A stretch of 5,370 bases of DNA from JAZNLR01 sp045579195 (GTDB lineage Bacteria; Bacillota; Clostridia; Christensenellales; CAMQZB01): assembly GCA_045579195.1 (NCBI GenBank), contig JAZNLR010000019.1, positions 1-5,370 of the forward strand, read 5' to 3'. Shown here piece after piece: positions 1 to 5,370 of the stretch. The position numbers were made by a program, and so were the translations under genes. Position 1 is the first letter of the stretch. Every line of letters starts with the position of its first letter. The notes below the pieces were generated by a model, which ran no database searches, was not told where the DNA came from, and saw nothing but the letters and a program-made list of their open reading frames with translations.

Positions 1-191
1 AAGGTTATGCAAAGGAAATGCTTCTTGCAATTTTTGAACTTGCAAGATCACGCGGATTTGACAAAATGCGGCTTTACGTTTCTGTGGATCACGTGATCGC
101 AAAGGCGCTTTATCAATCGCTGGGCTTTCAGTACGTCACGGACGTCTTCTCTTACGAGAGAATGTGGTCCTATATGGAAAAGATGCTTTAG
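1..191 (+). CDS. GNAT-family N-acetyltransferase, C-terminal part (5' end outside window)
   Basis: The reading frame enters from the left edge (first whole codon at position 3) and ends at TAG 189-191, leaving 62 residues. What is seen: it opens with GYAKEMLLAIFELARSRG, which fits the end of the GNAT acetyl-CoA pyrophosphate loop (Q/RxxGxG/A) running into its helix. A beta strand follows (KMRLYVSV), then the typical C-terminal pattern in which a residue near a helix start (here DHVIAKALYQSLGFQ) precedes the LYxxxGF signature, and a last strand ending YERMWSYMEKML. From the family, such proteins transfer an acetyl group from acetyl-CoA to a small-molecule amine or a protein amine. The acceptor cannot be told from this fragment, and the N-terminal substrate-binding half is missing. 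Its stop codon overlaps the ribosome binding site of the next gene, so the two are probably co-transcribed. Confidence 0.85.
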   Translation, partial: GYAKEMLLAIFELARSRGFDKMRLYVSVDHVIAKALYQSLGFQYVTDVFSYERMWSYMEKML

Positions 192-195
192 GAGA
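189..195 (+). promoter_or_regulatory. Ribosome binding site of the AEC permease, overlapping the upstream stop codon
   Basis: TAGGAGA places GGAG at 191-194, six bases before ATG 201. The last G of the GNAT stop codon TAG (189-191) is the first G of this Shine-Dalgarno sequence. The overlap supports ATG 201 as the start and suggests translational coupling to the GNAT gene. Confidence 0.8.
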
Positions 196-200
196 TTTTT

Positions 201-1154
201 ATGCTTTTCTCTGCCACGCTCAATCAACTTGCAACGCTAATTCTCTTTATCGCAATCGGCTTTATTGTCGCAAAAACCGGAATTCTTCCAAAGGACACGG
301 CAAGTTCCCTCTCTAAACTTGAAAACGTCATTTTCATCCCTGCGCTCATTTTGGGAACGTTTATCGAACAGTTCACCGTGGAGATGCTCTCGACAACTTG
401 GAAGCTCCTTCTCACGTCTCTTGCGATCGAGGCGGTCATCATTGCACTTTCCATTCTCGTTGCGCATCTTTTGACCAAAGACACCTTCCTGAAAAACACC
501 TATACATATATTCTTGCGTTCGCCAATTTTGCGTTTCTCGGAAATGCAATTGTGGAAGCGATCTTCCCGGAACACTTTTTATCGTACATCCTGTTCACAA
601 TTCCGCTCTGGGTCTTGATTTACGTTTGGGGCATTCCCTATCTTTTGACTGAGCAAAAAACTGAAGAAAATGAACGAGGCAAAATCCAATCTTTCTTTAA
701 ACGCCTGTTCACCCCGATGTTCATCTGTCTCATCATCGGTGCCGTTATCGGGCTTTCAGGGCTGAAGATCCCGGCTTTTTTGATGAACACCATTCAGTCG
801 TGCGGCGCGTGTATGTCCCCCATTGCAATGCTGATCACGGGAATCACCCTTGCTCACATCGACGTTCGAAAGGTCTTTTCGATTGCAAGCGTCTATTGGA
901 TGCTTGCGCTCCGCTTACTCATCTTCCCCCTCATTCTCGGTGGAGCAATGCTTCTCGTCAAAACCTACTTGTTTGACATCCCTGAGGTCATTTATATCTG
1001 CTTCATCTGTTCAATTACAATGCCCACGGGAATGAATACAGTCATCATCCCTGCGGCACAGGGAAAGGATACATCCATTTCAGCTGGACTCTCCCTTGTT
1101 TCCCACATTCTCTCTCTTGCAACAATTCCGTTTATTTTCTGGCTCTTCTTCTAA
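201..1154 (+). CDS. AEC (auxin efflux carrier) family transporter
   Basis: A 317-residue, very hydrophobic protein of normal length for bacterial AEC permeases. About ten membrane helices can be read at roughly residues 6-24, 41-57, 67-91, 101-122, 127-149, 171-188, 196-220, 226-253, 262-284 and 292-317. A charged loop (about 150-168, rich in E, K and R) divides them into two five-helix halves, as expected for the inverted-repeat fold. Each half has the helix-breaking motif of the family: ANFAFLGNAIVEAIFP (about 108-123) and MPTGMNTVIIPAAQG (about 274-288). Known bacterial relatives export or take up organic acids such as malate, or amino-acid-like anions; the substrate here is unknown. The start ATG 201 has GGAG six bases upstream. 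It follows the GNAT gene by 9 bases and is closed by its own terminator, so it is probably not part of the galactose functions downstream. Family assignment is firm, substrate is not. Confidence 0.9.
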   Translation: MLFSATLNQLATLILFIAIGFIVAKTGILPKDTASSLSKLENVIFIPALILGTFIEQFTVEMLSTTWKLLLTSLAIEAVIIALSILVAHLLTKDTFLKNTYTYILAFANFAFLGNAIVEAIFPEHFLSYILFTIPLWVLIYVWGIPYLLTEQKTEENERGKIQSFFKRLFTPMFICLIIGAVIGLSGLKIPAFLMNTIQSCGACMSPIAMLITGITLAHIDVRKVFSIASVYWMLALRLLIFPLILGGAMLLVKTYLFDIPEVIYICFICSITMPTGMNTVIIPAAQGKDTSISAGLSLVSHILSLATIPFIFWLFF

Positions 1155-1173
1155 AGAAGAGCTTTTTCTTTTT
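1142..1173 (+). terminator. Intrinsic terminator of the GNAT-AEC operon, containing the AEC stop codon
   Basis: A perfect 9-bp stem, GCTCTTCTT (1142-1150) and AAGAAGAGC (1154-1162), closes a 3-nt loop CTA and is followed by the T-tract TTTTTCTTTTT (1163-1173). The left arm encodes the last codons of the permease, and the stop codon TAA (1152-1154) sits across the loop and the first base of the right arm. Confidence 0.88.
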
Positions 1174-1192
1174 GACAAAAAAAGAGAAACGC

Positions 1193-1220
1193 TTGACTTT
1201 TATCTCGTTTGTGGTAGAAT
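1193..1220 (+). promoter_or_regulatory. Sigma-A-type promoter with extended -10 for the GH2 gene
   Basis: The -35 box TTGACT (1193-1198; 5 of 6 to TTGACA) is followed by a 16-bp spacer and the -10 box TAGAAT (1215-1220; 5 of 6 to TATAAT). TG at 1212-1213 gives an extended -10 (TGnTAGAAT), common in Gram-positive promoters. Transcription should begin near 1226-1228, leaving a leader of about 47 bases before ATG 1275. The close match suggests a strong promoter that would need repression if the gene is inducible. Confidence 0.85.
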
Positions 1221-1237
1221 TAAATCAATATGATTTA
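1221..1237. promoter_or_regulatory. Candidate operator: perfect 17-bp palindrome at the transcription start
   Basis: TAAATCAATATGATTTA consists of two perfect 7-bp inverted arms (TAAATCA / TGATTTA) around the 3-bp centre ATA. It begins directly after the -10 box and spans the expected +1. Allowing one mismatch pair (1220/1238), symmetry extends to 1219-1239. A bound repressor here would block RNA polymerase. The regulator is not in the window and its family cannot be read from the site. An RNA hairpin is a weaker reading, because the stem is short and AT-rich with a 3-nt loop and no T-tract. Confidence 0.6.
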
Positions 1238-1258
1238 TTGACGCATGCGCGCGTATAT

Positions 1259-1265
1259 TTAGGAG
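1259..1265 (+). promoter_or_regulatory. Ribosome binding site of the GH2 gene
   Basis: TTAGGAG (1259-1265) lies nine bases before ATG 1275, separated by an A-rich spacer (TAACAAAAA). It fixes ATG 1275 as the start. Confidence 0.85.
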
Positions 1266-1274
1266 TAACAAAAA

Positions 1275-3053
1275 ATGAAATCACTTCAAGACACAAAGAA
1301 GTTGTTAACCCCGTGGGGAGAACAGATCGACGATCAACCCCTGCAGGAATACCCTCGTCCGCAGTTTGCTCGCGACAGTTATTATAATTTGAACGGCATC
1401 TGGGAGTATGCTATCACAGATGTTGACCACATGCCCGAAACCTTTGATGGGGATATCCGCGTTCCCTTCCCCCCTGAGAGCATTCTCTCCGGTGTTGAGA
1501 AGCTCGTTGAACCCACGGATTACCTTTGGTATAAAAAACGTTTCACGCTTCCAGAAGGCTTCTGCAAGGCAAAGACATTCTTGCACTTCGATGCCGTTGA
1601 CCAGGCATGCACCGTCACATTGAACGGTAAGGACATCGGCTCTCACACGGGCGGATATCTTCCCTTCTCCTTCGACGTCACCGACGCACTTGAAGAAGAA
1701 AACGAGCTCGTCGTTCGCGTTCGCGACCTTTCGGACACGTCTTACCACTCCCGCGGAAAGCAAAAGCTCGCACGCGGTAGAATTTGGTATACGCCGCACT
1801 CCGGAATCTGGCAGACGGTCTGGATGGAGAGCGTTCCCGAAACGCACATCAGCGATTTCACCATCACTCCGCTTTACGATGAGGCTGCAGTTAAGATTTC
1901 CGTAGACATCCAGTCCGTTCCCGTAAGCGTGAAAATCCTTGCTTCGCACAGCGAGGACCACAATGCTGAAATTCCCGTCATTGCAGAGGGAACCTGTGTT
2001 GGAGGCGAGATCACGCTTTCCCTTCCGAATTTCACGCCTTGGTCGCCTGAGAACCCCCATCTTTACGGTTTAAAGCTTTCCGTTGGCGAAGACGTTGTGT
2101 ATAGCTACTTTGGAATGCGCAAATTCGAGATTCGCAAAGGAAAAGATCACATTTCCCGCATTTATCTCAACAACGACCCCATCTTCTTGCACGGACTTCT
2201 CGATCAGGGATATTGGCCGGATGGAATCGTTACACCCCCTTCTGACGAGGCAATGCGCTTTGACATCGTTCGCATGAAGGAACACAAGTTTAATCTCCTT
2301 CGCAAACACATTAAGATCGAACCGAGAAGATGGTACTACCACTGCGATAAGGAAGGCATGGTTGTCTGGCAGGATATGGTCAACGGCGGCGGAGAATATA
2401 AAATCGTTCGCGTTGCAGCGTTTGCCCTCCTCGACATTCACCATAGAGATATCAACTATCCTCCATGCGGGCGTGAGAATGAGGCAGGCAGATTGGAGTA
2501 CTACGAAGAGCTCAACGAAACCGTTCAGCTTTTGAAGAACGTTCCGTCGTTGATGACCTGGGTTCCCTTCAACGAAGGCTGGGGGCAGTTCGATGCGATC
2601 GAGGCATACAAGCGTGTTCACGCGCTCGACCCGACGCGTTTGATCGACCACGCAAGCGGATGGCTTGATCAACGTTGCGGAGATTTTTGGAGCCGCCACA
2701 TTTACTTCACGAAGATCAAAATGAAACGCGACAAGCGTGCACATGCCCTCACGGAGTACGGCGGATATAGCTGGGTCGTTCCCGGTCACGTTTCCACCGA
2801 CCACCAAATTGGATACAAAATTTACAAAACACAAGATGAGCTCAACGAAGCATATGAAACCCTGCTTCTCGAGGAACTCCTCCCCGAAGTCAAGAAGGGA
2901 ATCTGCGTCACGATTTACACGCAGGTGACTGACGTTGAAGACGAGGTGAACGGCATCTTGACCTATGACAGAAAGATCATCAAGATCCGTGAAGATGTTG
3001 CAATCAAAACCGCAGAAGCCCTCACGGAAGCGTTCTTGAATAACGTAAAGTAA
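1275..3053 (+). CDS. Glycoside hydrolase family 2 enzyme, beta-galactosidase-like, cytoplasmic
   Basis: A 592-residue retaining glycosidase with the GH2 domain order. A sugar-binding jelly roll spans about residues 35-185 (TDYLWYKKRF 81-90, VTLNGKDIG 114-122, SGIWQTVWMES 176-186). An Ig-like sandwich follows at about 190-285, with TPWSPENPHLYGL at 254-266. The TIM barrel runs from about 290 to the end. The acid/base is Glu434 in WVPFNEGWGQF (429-439) and the nucleophile Glu494 in LTEYGGYSW (492-500), so it should be active. The usual GH2 barrel entry HGxNxHE is replaced by HGLLDQGYWPDG (306-317), which I recall from a group of short Firmicutes GH2 enzymes of unsettled specificity. No signal peptide is present, so it acts inside the cell. 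At 592 residues it lacks the extra C-terminal domains of LacZ. Convergent galE and galK favour beta-galactoside hydrolysis; beta-glucuronide, beta-mannoside or other exo-beta activity remains possible. It has its own promoter, putative operator and terminator, so it appears monocistronic. Confidence 0.9.
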   Translation: MKSLQDTKKLLTPWGEQIDDQPLQEYPRPQFARDSYYNLNGIWEYAITDVDHMPETFDGDIRVPFPPESILSGVEKLVEPTDYLWYKKRFTLPEGFCKAKTFLHFDAVDQACTVTLNGKDIGSHTGGYLPFSFDVTDALEEENELVVRVRDLSDTSYHSRGKQKLARGRIWYTPHSGIWQTVWMESVPETHISDFTITPLYDEAAVKISVDIQSVPVSVKILASHSEDHNAEIPVIAEGTCVGGEITLSLPNFTPWSPENPHLYGLKLSVGEDVVYSYFGMRKFEIRKGKDHISRIYLNNDPIFLHGLLDQGYWPDGIVTPPSDEAMRFDIVRMKEHKFNLLRKHIKIEPRRWYYHCDKEGMVVWQDMVNGGGEYKIVRVAAFALLDIHHRDINYPPCGRENEAGRLEYYEELNETVQLLKNVPSLMTWVPFNEGWGQFDAIEAYKRVHALDPTRLIDHASGWLDQRCGDFWSRHIYFTKIKMKRDKRAHALTEYGGYSWVVPGHVSTDHQIGYKIYKTQDELNEAYETLLLEELLPEVKKGICVTIYTQVTDVEDEVNGILTYDRKIIKIREDVAIKTAEALTEAFLNNVK

Positions 3054-3060
3054 GCGATTA

Positions 3061-3102
3061 AAACAAAAAAGCGAAGCTGAATTCAGCTTCGCTCTTTTTA
3101 TT
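3061..3102. terminator. Bidirectional intrinsic terminator between convergent GH2 and galE
   Basis: A perfect 24-nt palindrome (3070-3093) forms a 10-bp stem, AGCGAAGCTG pairing with CAGCTTCGCT, around the loop AATT (3080-3083). On the + strand it is followed by CTTTTTATT (3094-3102). On the - strand it is followed by TTTTTTGTTT (complement of 3061-3070). It starts 16 bases after the GH2 stop and 22 bases after the galE stop, so a single hairpin can end both transcripts. Confidence 0.93.
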
Positions 3103-3115
3103 GCTACTTTAACAA

Positions 3116-4129
3116 TCAGTCATCATATCCCTTCGGATTGTTCTTCTGCCAATTCCAACTGTCCGCACACATACGGTCCAAACCAAACTTGCAGGAGAAT
3201 CCAAGTTCCTTTGCAGCAAGAGAAGGATCGGCATAGCATTCTGCGATGTCACCTGCTCTTCTCGGAGCAAACTTGAACGGAATCTCTTTTCCGACCGCCT
3301 TTTCAAATGCGTGCAAAACGTCGAGAACAGAATATCCAACGCCCGTTCCGAGGTTATAGATCTTCAAACCGCAGTTTTCAGCGAGCTTGTCGATTGCAAG
3401 AAGATGGCCTTCCGCAAGATCTACAACGTGGATATAATCACGAACGCCCGTTCCGTCATGCGTGGGATAGTCATTTCCGTAAACGTTGAGGTACGGAAGC
3501 TTTCCGATTGCAACCTGCGTGATATACGGAGTCAGGTTGTTGGGGATTCCATCGGGAGCTTCGCCGATTCGGCCGCTCTCGTGTGCACCAACGGGATTGA
3601 AATAGCGCAAAAGCGCGATGTTCATCGTCGGATCTGCGCGGTAAAGATCCTGCAGCATTCCCTCGATGTAAAGTTTCGTTCTACCGTACGGATTGGTAAC
3701 CGCAAGCGGGAAATCCTCAGAGATGGGAACCGTTGCAGGGTCGCCGTAGACCGTGGCGGAAGAGCTGAACACGATGTTCTTGACGTTGTGTTTCTGCATC
3801 ACCTGAAGAAGAACGATCGTCCCGGTGATATTATTGTGGAAGTAATTCAACGGAATGCGAACGGATTCACCAACGGCTTTTAAGCCTGCAAAGTGAATGA
3901 CACCGTCAAAATTGTGTTTTTCGAAGATTACATCCAAAGCGTCGTAATTGAGGATATCCTCCTCATAGAACTCAAAGGTCTTGCCCGTCAATTCAACAAG
4001 GCGATCGATGACCTTCACGCTGGAATTGCTGAGATTATCAACGATGACGATCTCATGACCTGCTTCCAAAAGCTTGACGCAGGTGTGGCTGCCGATATAA
4101 CCACAGCCGCCCGTAACCAAAATTTTCAT
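3116..4129 (-). CDS. galE: UDP-glucose 4-epimerase (GalE)
   Basis: A 337-residue extended short-chain dehydrogenase, the usual GalE length. It interconverts UDP-galactose and UDP-glucose using tightly bound NAD in the cytoplasm, regenerating UDP-glucose in the Leloir pathway and supplying UDP-galactose for glycan synthesis. Seen in order: the NAD-binding Rossmann motif TGGCGYIGSH (6-15), Asp31-Asn32 for the adenosine ribose, Asp58-Ile59, HFAGLKAVGES (79-89), Ser124 in FSSSATVYG (121-129), and the catalytic pair Tyr148/Lys152 in NPYGRTK. FNPVGAHESGRIGE (177-190) and GTGVRDYIHVVDLA (226-239) are further family signatures. The position matching E. coli Tyr299 is Cys298 (AECYAD), as in human GALE, which hints at additional activity on UDP-GlcNAc/UDP-GalNAc. 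The start ATG 4127-4129 has AAAGGAGG six bases upstream. It lies 12 bases downstream of galK and is the last gene of that transcript before the shared terminator. Confidence 0.97.
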   Translation of the reverse strand: MKILVTGGCGYIGSHTCVKLLEAGHEIVIVDNLSNSSVKVIDRLVELTGKTFEFYEEDILNYDALDVIFEKHNFDGVIHFAGLKAVGESVRIPLNYFHNNITGTIVLLQVMQKHNVKNIVFSSSATVYGDPATVPISEDFPLAVTNPYGRTKLYIEGMLQDLYRADPTMNIALLRYFNPVGAHESGRIGEAPDGIPNNLTPYITQVAIGKLPYLNVYGNDYPTHDGTGVRDYIHVVDLAEGHLLAIDKLAENCGLKIYNLGTGVGYSVLDVLHAFEKAVGKEIPFKFAPRRAGDIAECYADPSLAAKELGFSCKFGLDRMCADSWNWQKNNPKGYDD

Positions 4130-4135
4130 ATAGAT

Positions 4136-4143
4136 CCTCCTTT
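4136..4143 (-). promoter_or_regulatory. Ribosome binding site of galE, overlapping the galK stop codon
   Basis: Read on the - strand, AAAGGAGG ends six bases before the galE ATG (spacer ATCTAT). Its first two A residues are the last two bases of the galK stop codon TAA (4144-4142), so translation of the two genes is probably coupled. Confidence 0.88.
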
Positions 4144-5359
4144 ATGCAATAATGCTTGCGCCGATGCCACGCACCTTTGCAAGGATAACGTTCTTTTCAC
4201 CAAAGACTGCAGCCATCGTCTCAACGTACGGCGCGACTTCCTCTTTCGGCAAAAATGCAATGATCGTTCCTGCAAAGCCGCCGCCGTGAACGCGGACAGC
4301 GCCATTCTTGATCACGTTCTTAGAGATCTTCAACGCGAGCTTGAGCTCCTGTGCGCGATCCCCCGAAACGAAGGTGTTCTGTAAGTACTTATCCGAGCTC
4401 TCGCCGGATTCCGTGATAACGGAGAGGAATGCTGCGGTATCCCCGTTTCTGACAGCTTCCGTCCCGCGGAGAACGCGCGCATTCTCCTCGAAATAGTGCA
4501 TGGCTCTCAAAATCGCACGTCCGGGAACTTTCTTTGCGAGCGTCGGAATGCTTGCATAAAACTCGCTCTCCTCCACCTCGCGCAAAACCTTTTTGCCAAA
4601 ACAAGACGCAACTGCATTCATTTCGGAGCGAATTGCGCTATATTCATCGGTCAAATTTGAGTGATCACCCGTGTTTACGATGACGGTCTCAAGGCCATTC
4701 AGATCCGTTCCCAACTTGGAGACAACGGGTTCACCTTTGAAGTCGATCTGGCAGATTCCGCCAAGGGAAATTCCCGATTGATCAAGAAGACCGGAGGGCT
4801 TTCCGAAGTACTCATTCTCCGCAAATGCACCAATCTTTGCAAGCTCGATGCGGTCAATGTCGTTGTTATAGAAGCGATTCAAAATCTCTGCGATCAGCAA
4901 CTCATACGCCGCGGAAGAAGAAACGCCTGCTCCCTTATAGATCTTACTGTCCATTGCAATATGGAAACCGCCGACCTGATATCCTCGGTCCATAAATCCA
5001 CGCAAAACGCCCTTGATCATTGCAGTCGAAGTTCCGATCTCGCGGTCAACCTTTGCAACTTCAGAGAGGTTAAAGCGGATTTCGCTATACCCTTCGGAAA
5101 GAACGCGAACGTCATCAGCTGGCGAAACCATTGCGAGCATATCGCAGTCAACTGCTGCAACCAAAACGAGGCCGTTGTTGTGATCGGTGTGGTTTCCGCA
5201 GATCTCGATGCGACCCGGGGATGAAAATGCATGCTTCGGCTCTTCGCCAAACGTTTCAACGAAGACCTTCGTCAACTTCTCTTGGCGTGCGTAAAACTCA
5301 TCGTACGACTCACGAACACCATAGATTTTCTCAAGGTCTTTCGGGGTAATTTTCAGCAT
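4142..5359 (-). CDS. galK: Galactokinase family protein (GalK), GNHTDH-type
   Basis: A 405-residue GHMP-superfamily kinase, close to the usual 390-400 of galactokinase. The predicted reaction is ATP-dependent phosphorylation of galactose to galactose 1-phosphate in the cytoplasm, the first committed Leloir step. Seen: the galactokinase-type N-terminal motif SPGRIEICGNHTDHNNG (47-63), the GHMP ATP-binding loop KGAGVSSSAAYE (142-153), the likely catalytic base Asp193 in GKPSGLLDQSG (186-196), NTGDHSNLTDEYSAIR (229-244, with Tyr240 at the sugar-contacting tyrosine position), and the third GHMP motif VRVHGGGFAGTIIAF (355-369). Arg50, His57 and Asp59 are kept, but the usual Glu of GEHTDY is Asn56. 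I recall this GNHTDH form from clostridial galactokinase-like proteins; the change touches a sugar-contact residue, so specificity may differ. ATG 5357-5359 follows GGAGG by six bases. It precedes galE by 12 bases in one operon; the operon promoter is beyond the right edge. Confidence 0.9.
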   Translation of the reverse strand: MLKITPKDLEKIYGVRESYDEFYARQEKLTKVFVETFGEEPKHAFSSPGRIEICGNHTDHNNGLVLVAAVDCDMLAMVSPADDVRVLSEGYSEIRFNLSEVAKVDREIGTSTAMIKGVLRGFMDRGYQVGGFHIAMDSKIYKGAGVSSSAAYELLIAEILNRFYNNDIDRIELAKIGAFAENEYFGKPSGLLDQSGISLGGICQIDFKGEPVVSKLGTDLNGLETVIVNTGDHSNLTDEYSAIRSEMNAVASCFGKKVLREVEESEFYASIPTLAKKVPGRAILRAMHYFEENARVLRGTEAVRNGDTAAFLSVITESGESSDKYLQNTFVSGDRAQELKLALKISKNVIKNGAVRVHGGGFAGTIIAFLPKEEVAPYVETMAAVFGEKNVILAKVRGIGASIIA

Positions 5360-5365
5360 TGATGT

Positions 5366-5370
5366 CCTCC
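5366..5370 (-). promoter_or_regulatory. Ribosome binding site of galK, at the window edge
   Basis: On the - strand GGAGG is followed by the six-base spacer ACATCA and then ATG 5359-5357. It supports the chosen start. The site may continue beyond the window, and nothing further upstream can be seen. Confidence 0.82.

Noticed and set aside
1172..1177. TTGACA as an alternative -35 box
   Set aside because: No acceptable -10 box lies 16-18 bases downstream, whereas TTGACT (1193-1198) pairs well with TAGAAT.
1238..1258. Alternating purine-pyrimidine stretch GCATGCGCGCGTATA in the GH2 leader as a structured element or riboswitch
   Set aside because: It only allows very short stems (ACGC/GCGT), and the whole leader is about 47 bases, too short for a known riboswitch.
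1172..1387. Small frame of 71 codons covering the GH2 promoter and 5' end
   Set aside because: It spans a convincing promoter and leader, overlaps the GH2 start in another frame, and has no ribosome binding site at its ATG.
1305..2834. Two long open frames (251 and 254 codons) on the minus strand opposite the GH2 gene
   Set aside because: They lie wholly within a well-supported GH2 gene, resemble no family I know and carry no recognisable domain. They are most simply explained by the sense-strand codon choice avoiding TTA, CTA and TCA.
3046..3111. TAAAGTA (3046-3052) and TACTTTA (3105-3111) as an inverted repeat around the shared terminator
   Set aside because: The 7-bp match is not centred on the terminator palindrome, and one copy overlaps the GH2 stop codon. 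Chance is the simplest explanation.
3311..5224. Open frames of 163-190 codons on the plus strand opposite galE and galK
   Set aside because: They are antisense to strongly conserved genes, one crosses the galE-galK junction, and none resembles a known protein. They are shadows of the minus-strand coding frames.

Overview
The window reads as a stretch of chromosome from a low-to-mid GC Firmicute, most likely a gut-type Clostridia. The evidence is strong AGGAGG-type ribosome binding sites, a consensus sigma-A promoter with an extended -10, short hairpin/T-tract terminators, and protein variants that recall clostridial families (a short cytoplasmic GH2 enzyme and a galactokinase with a GNHTDH sugar-binding motif). 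The taxonomic call is an inference; there is no rRNA or other marker.

Layout, left to right. Positions 1-191 hold the C-terminal end of a GNAT acetyltransferase on the + strand. It is followed after 9 bases by a ten-helix AEC (auxin efflux carrier-type) permease at 201-1154, which ends in a hairpin terminator that contains its own stop codon. The gap 1163-1274 carries a strong promoter, a perfect 17-bp palindrome placed where transcription should start, and a good ribosome binding site. These serve a GH2 glycoside hydrolase at 1275-3053. A perfect 24-nt palindrome with T-tracts on both sides (around 3061-3102) then separates it from a convergent minus-strand pair: galK (4142-5359), and downstream of it galE (3116-4129).

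How the genes fit together. The GH2 enzyme has both catalytic glutamates and no signal peptide, so it should release sugar from imported oligosaccharides or glycosides in the cytoplasm. GalK (galactose to galactose 1-phosphate) and GalE (UDP-galactose/UDP-glucose) are two of the three Leloir enzymes, which makes a beta-galactosidase-like role for the GH2 plausible but not proven. galT is not in the window; it could lie upstream of galK, beyond the right edge. The GNAT-AEC pair looks functionally separate and is insulated by its terminator.

No mobile element, CRISPR array, RNA gene or clearly new system is visible. The points most worth checking are the palindromic operator candidate at the GH2 promoter, the Glu-to-Asn change in the galactokinase sugar-binding motif, and the human-like cysteine at the GalE specificity position.
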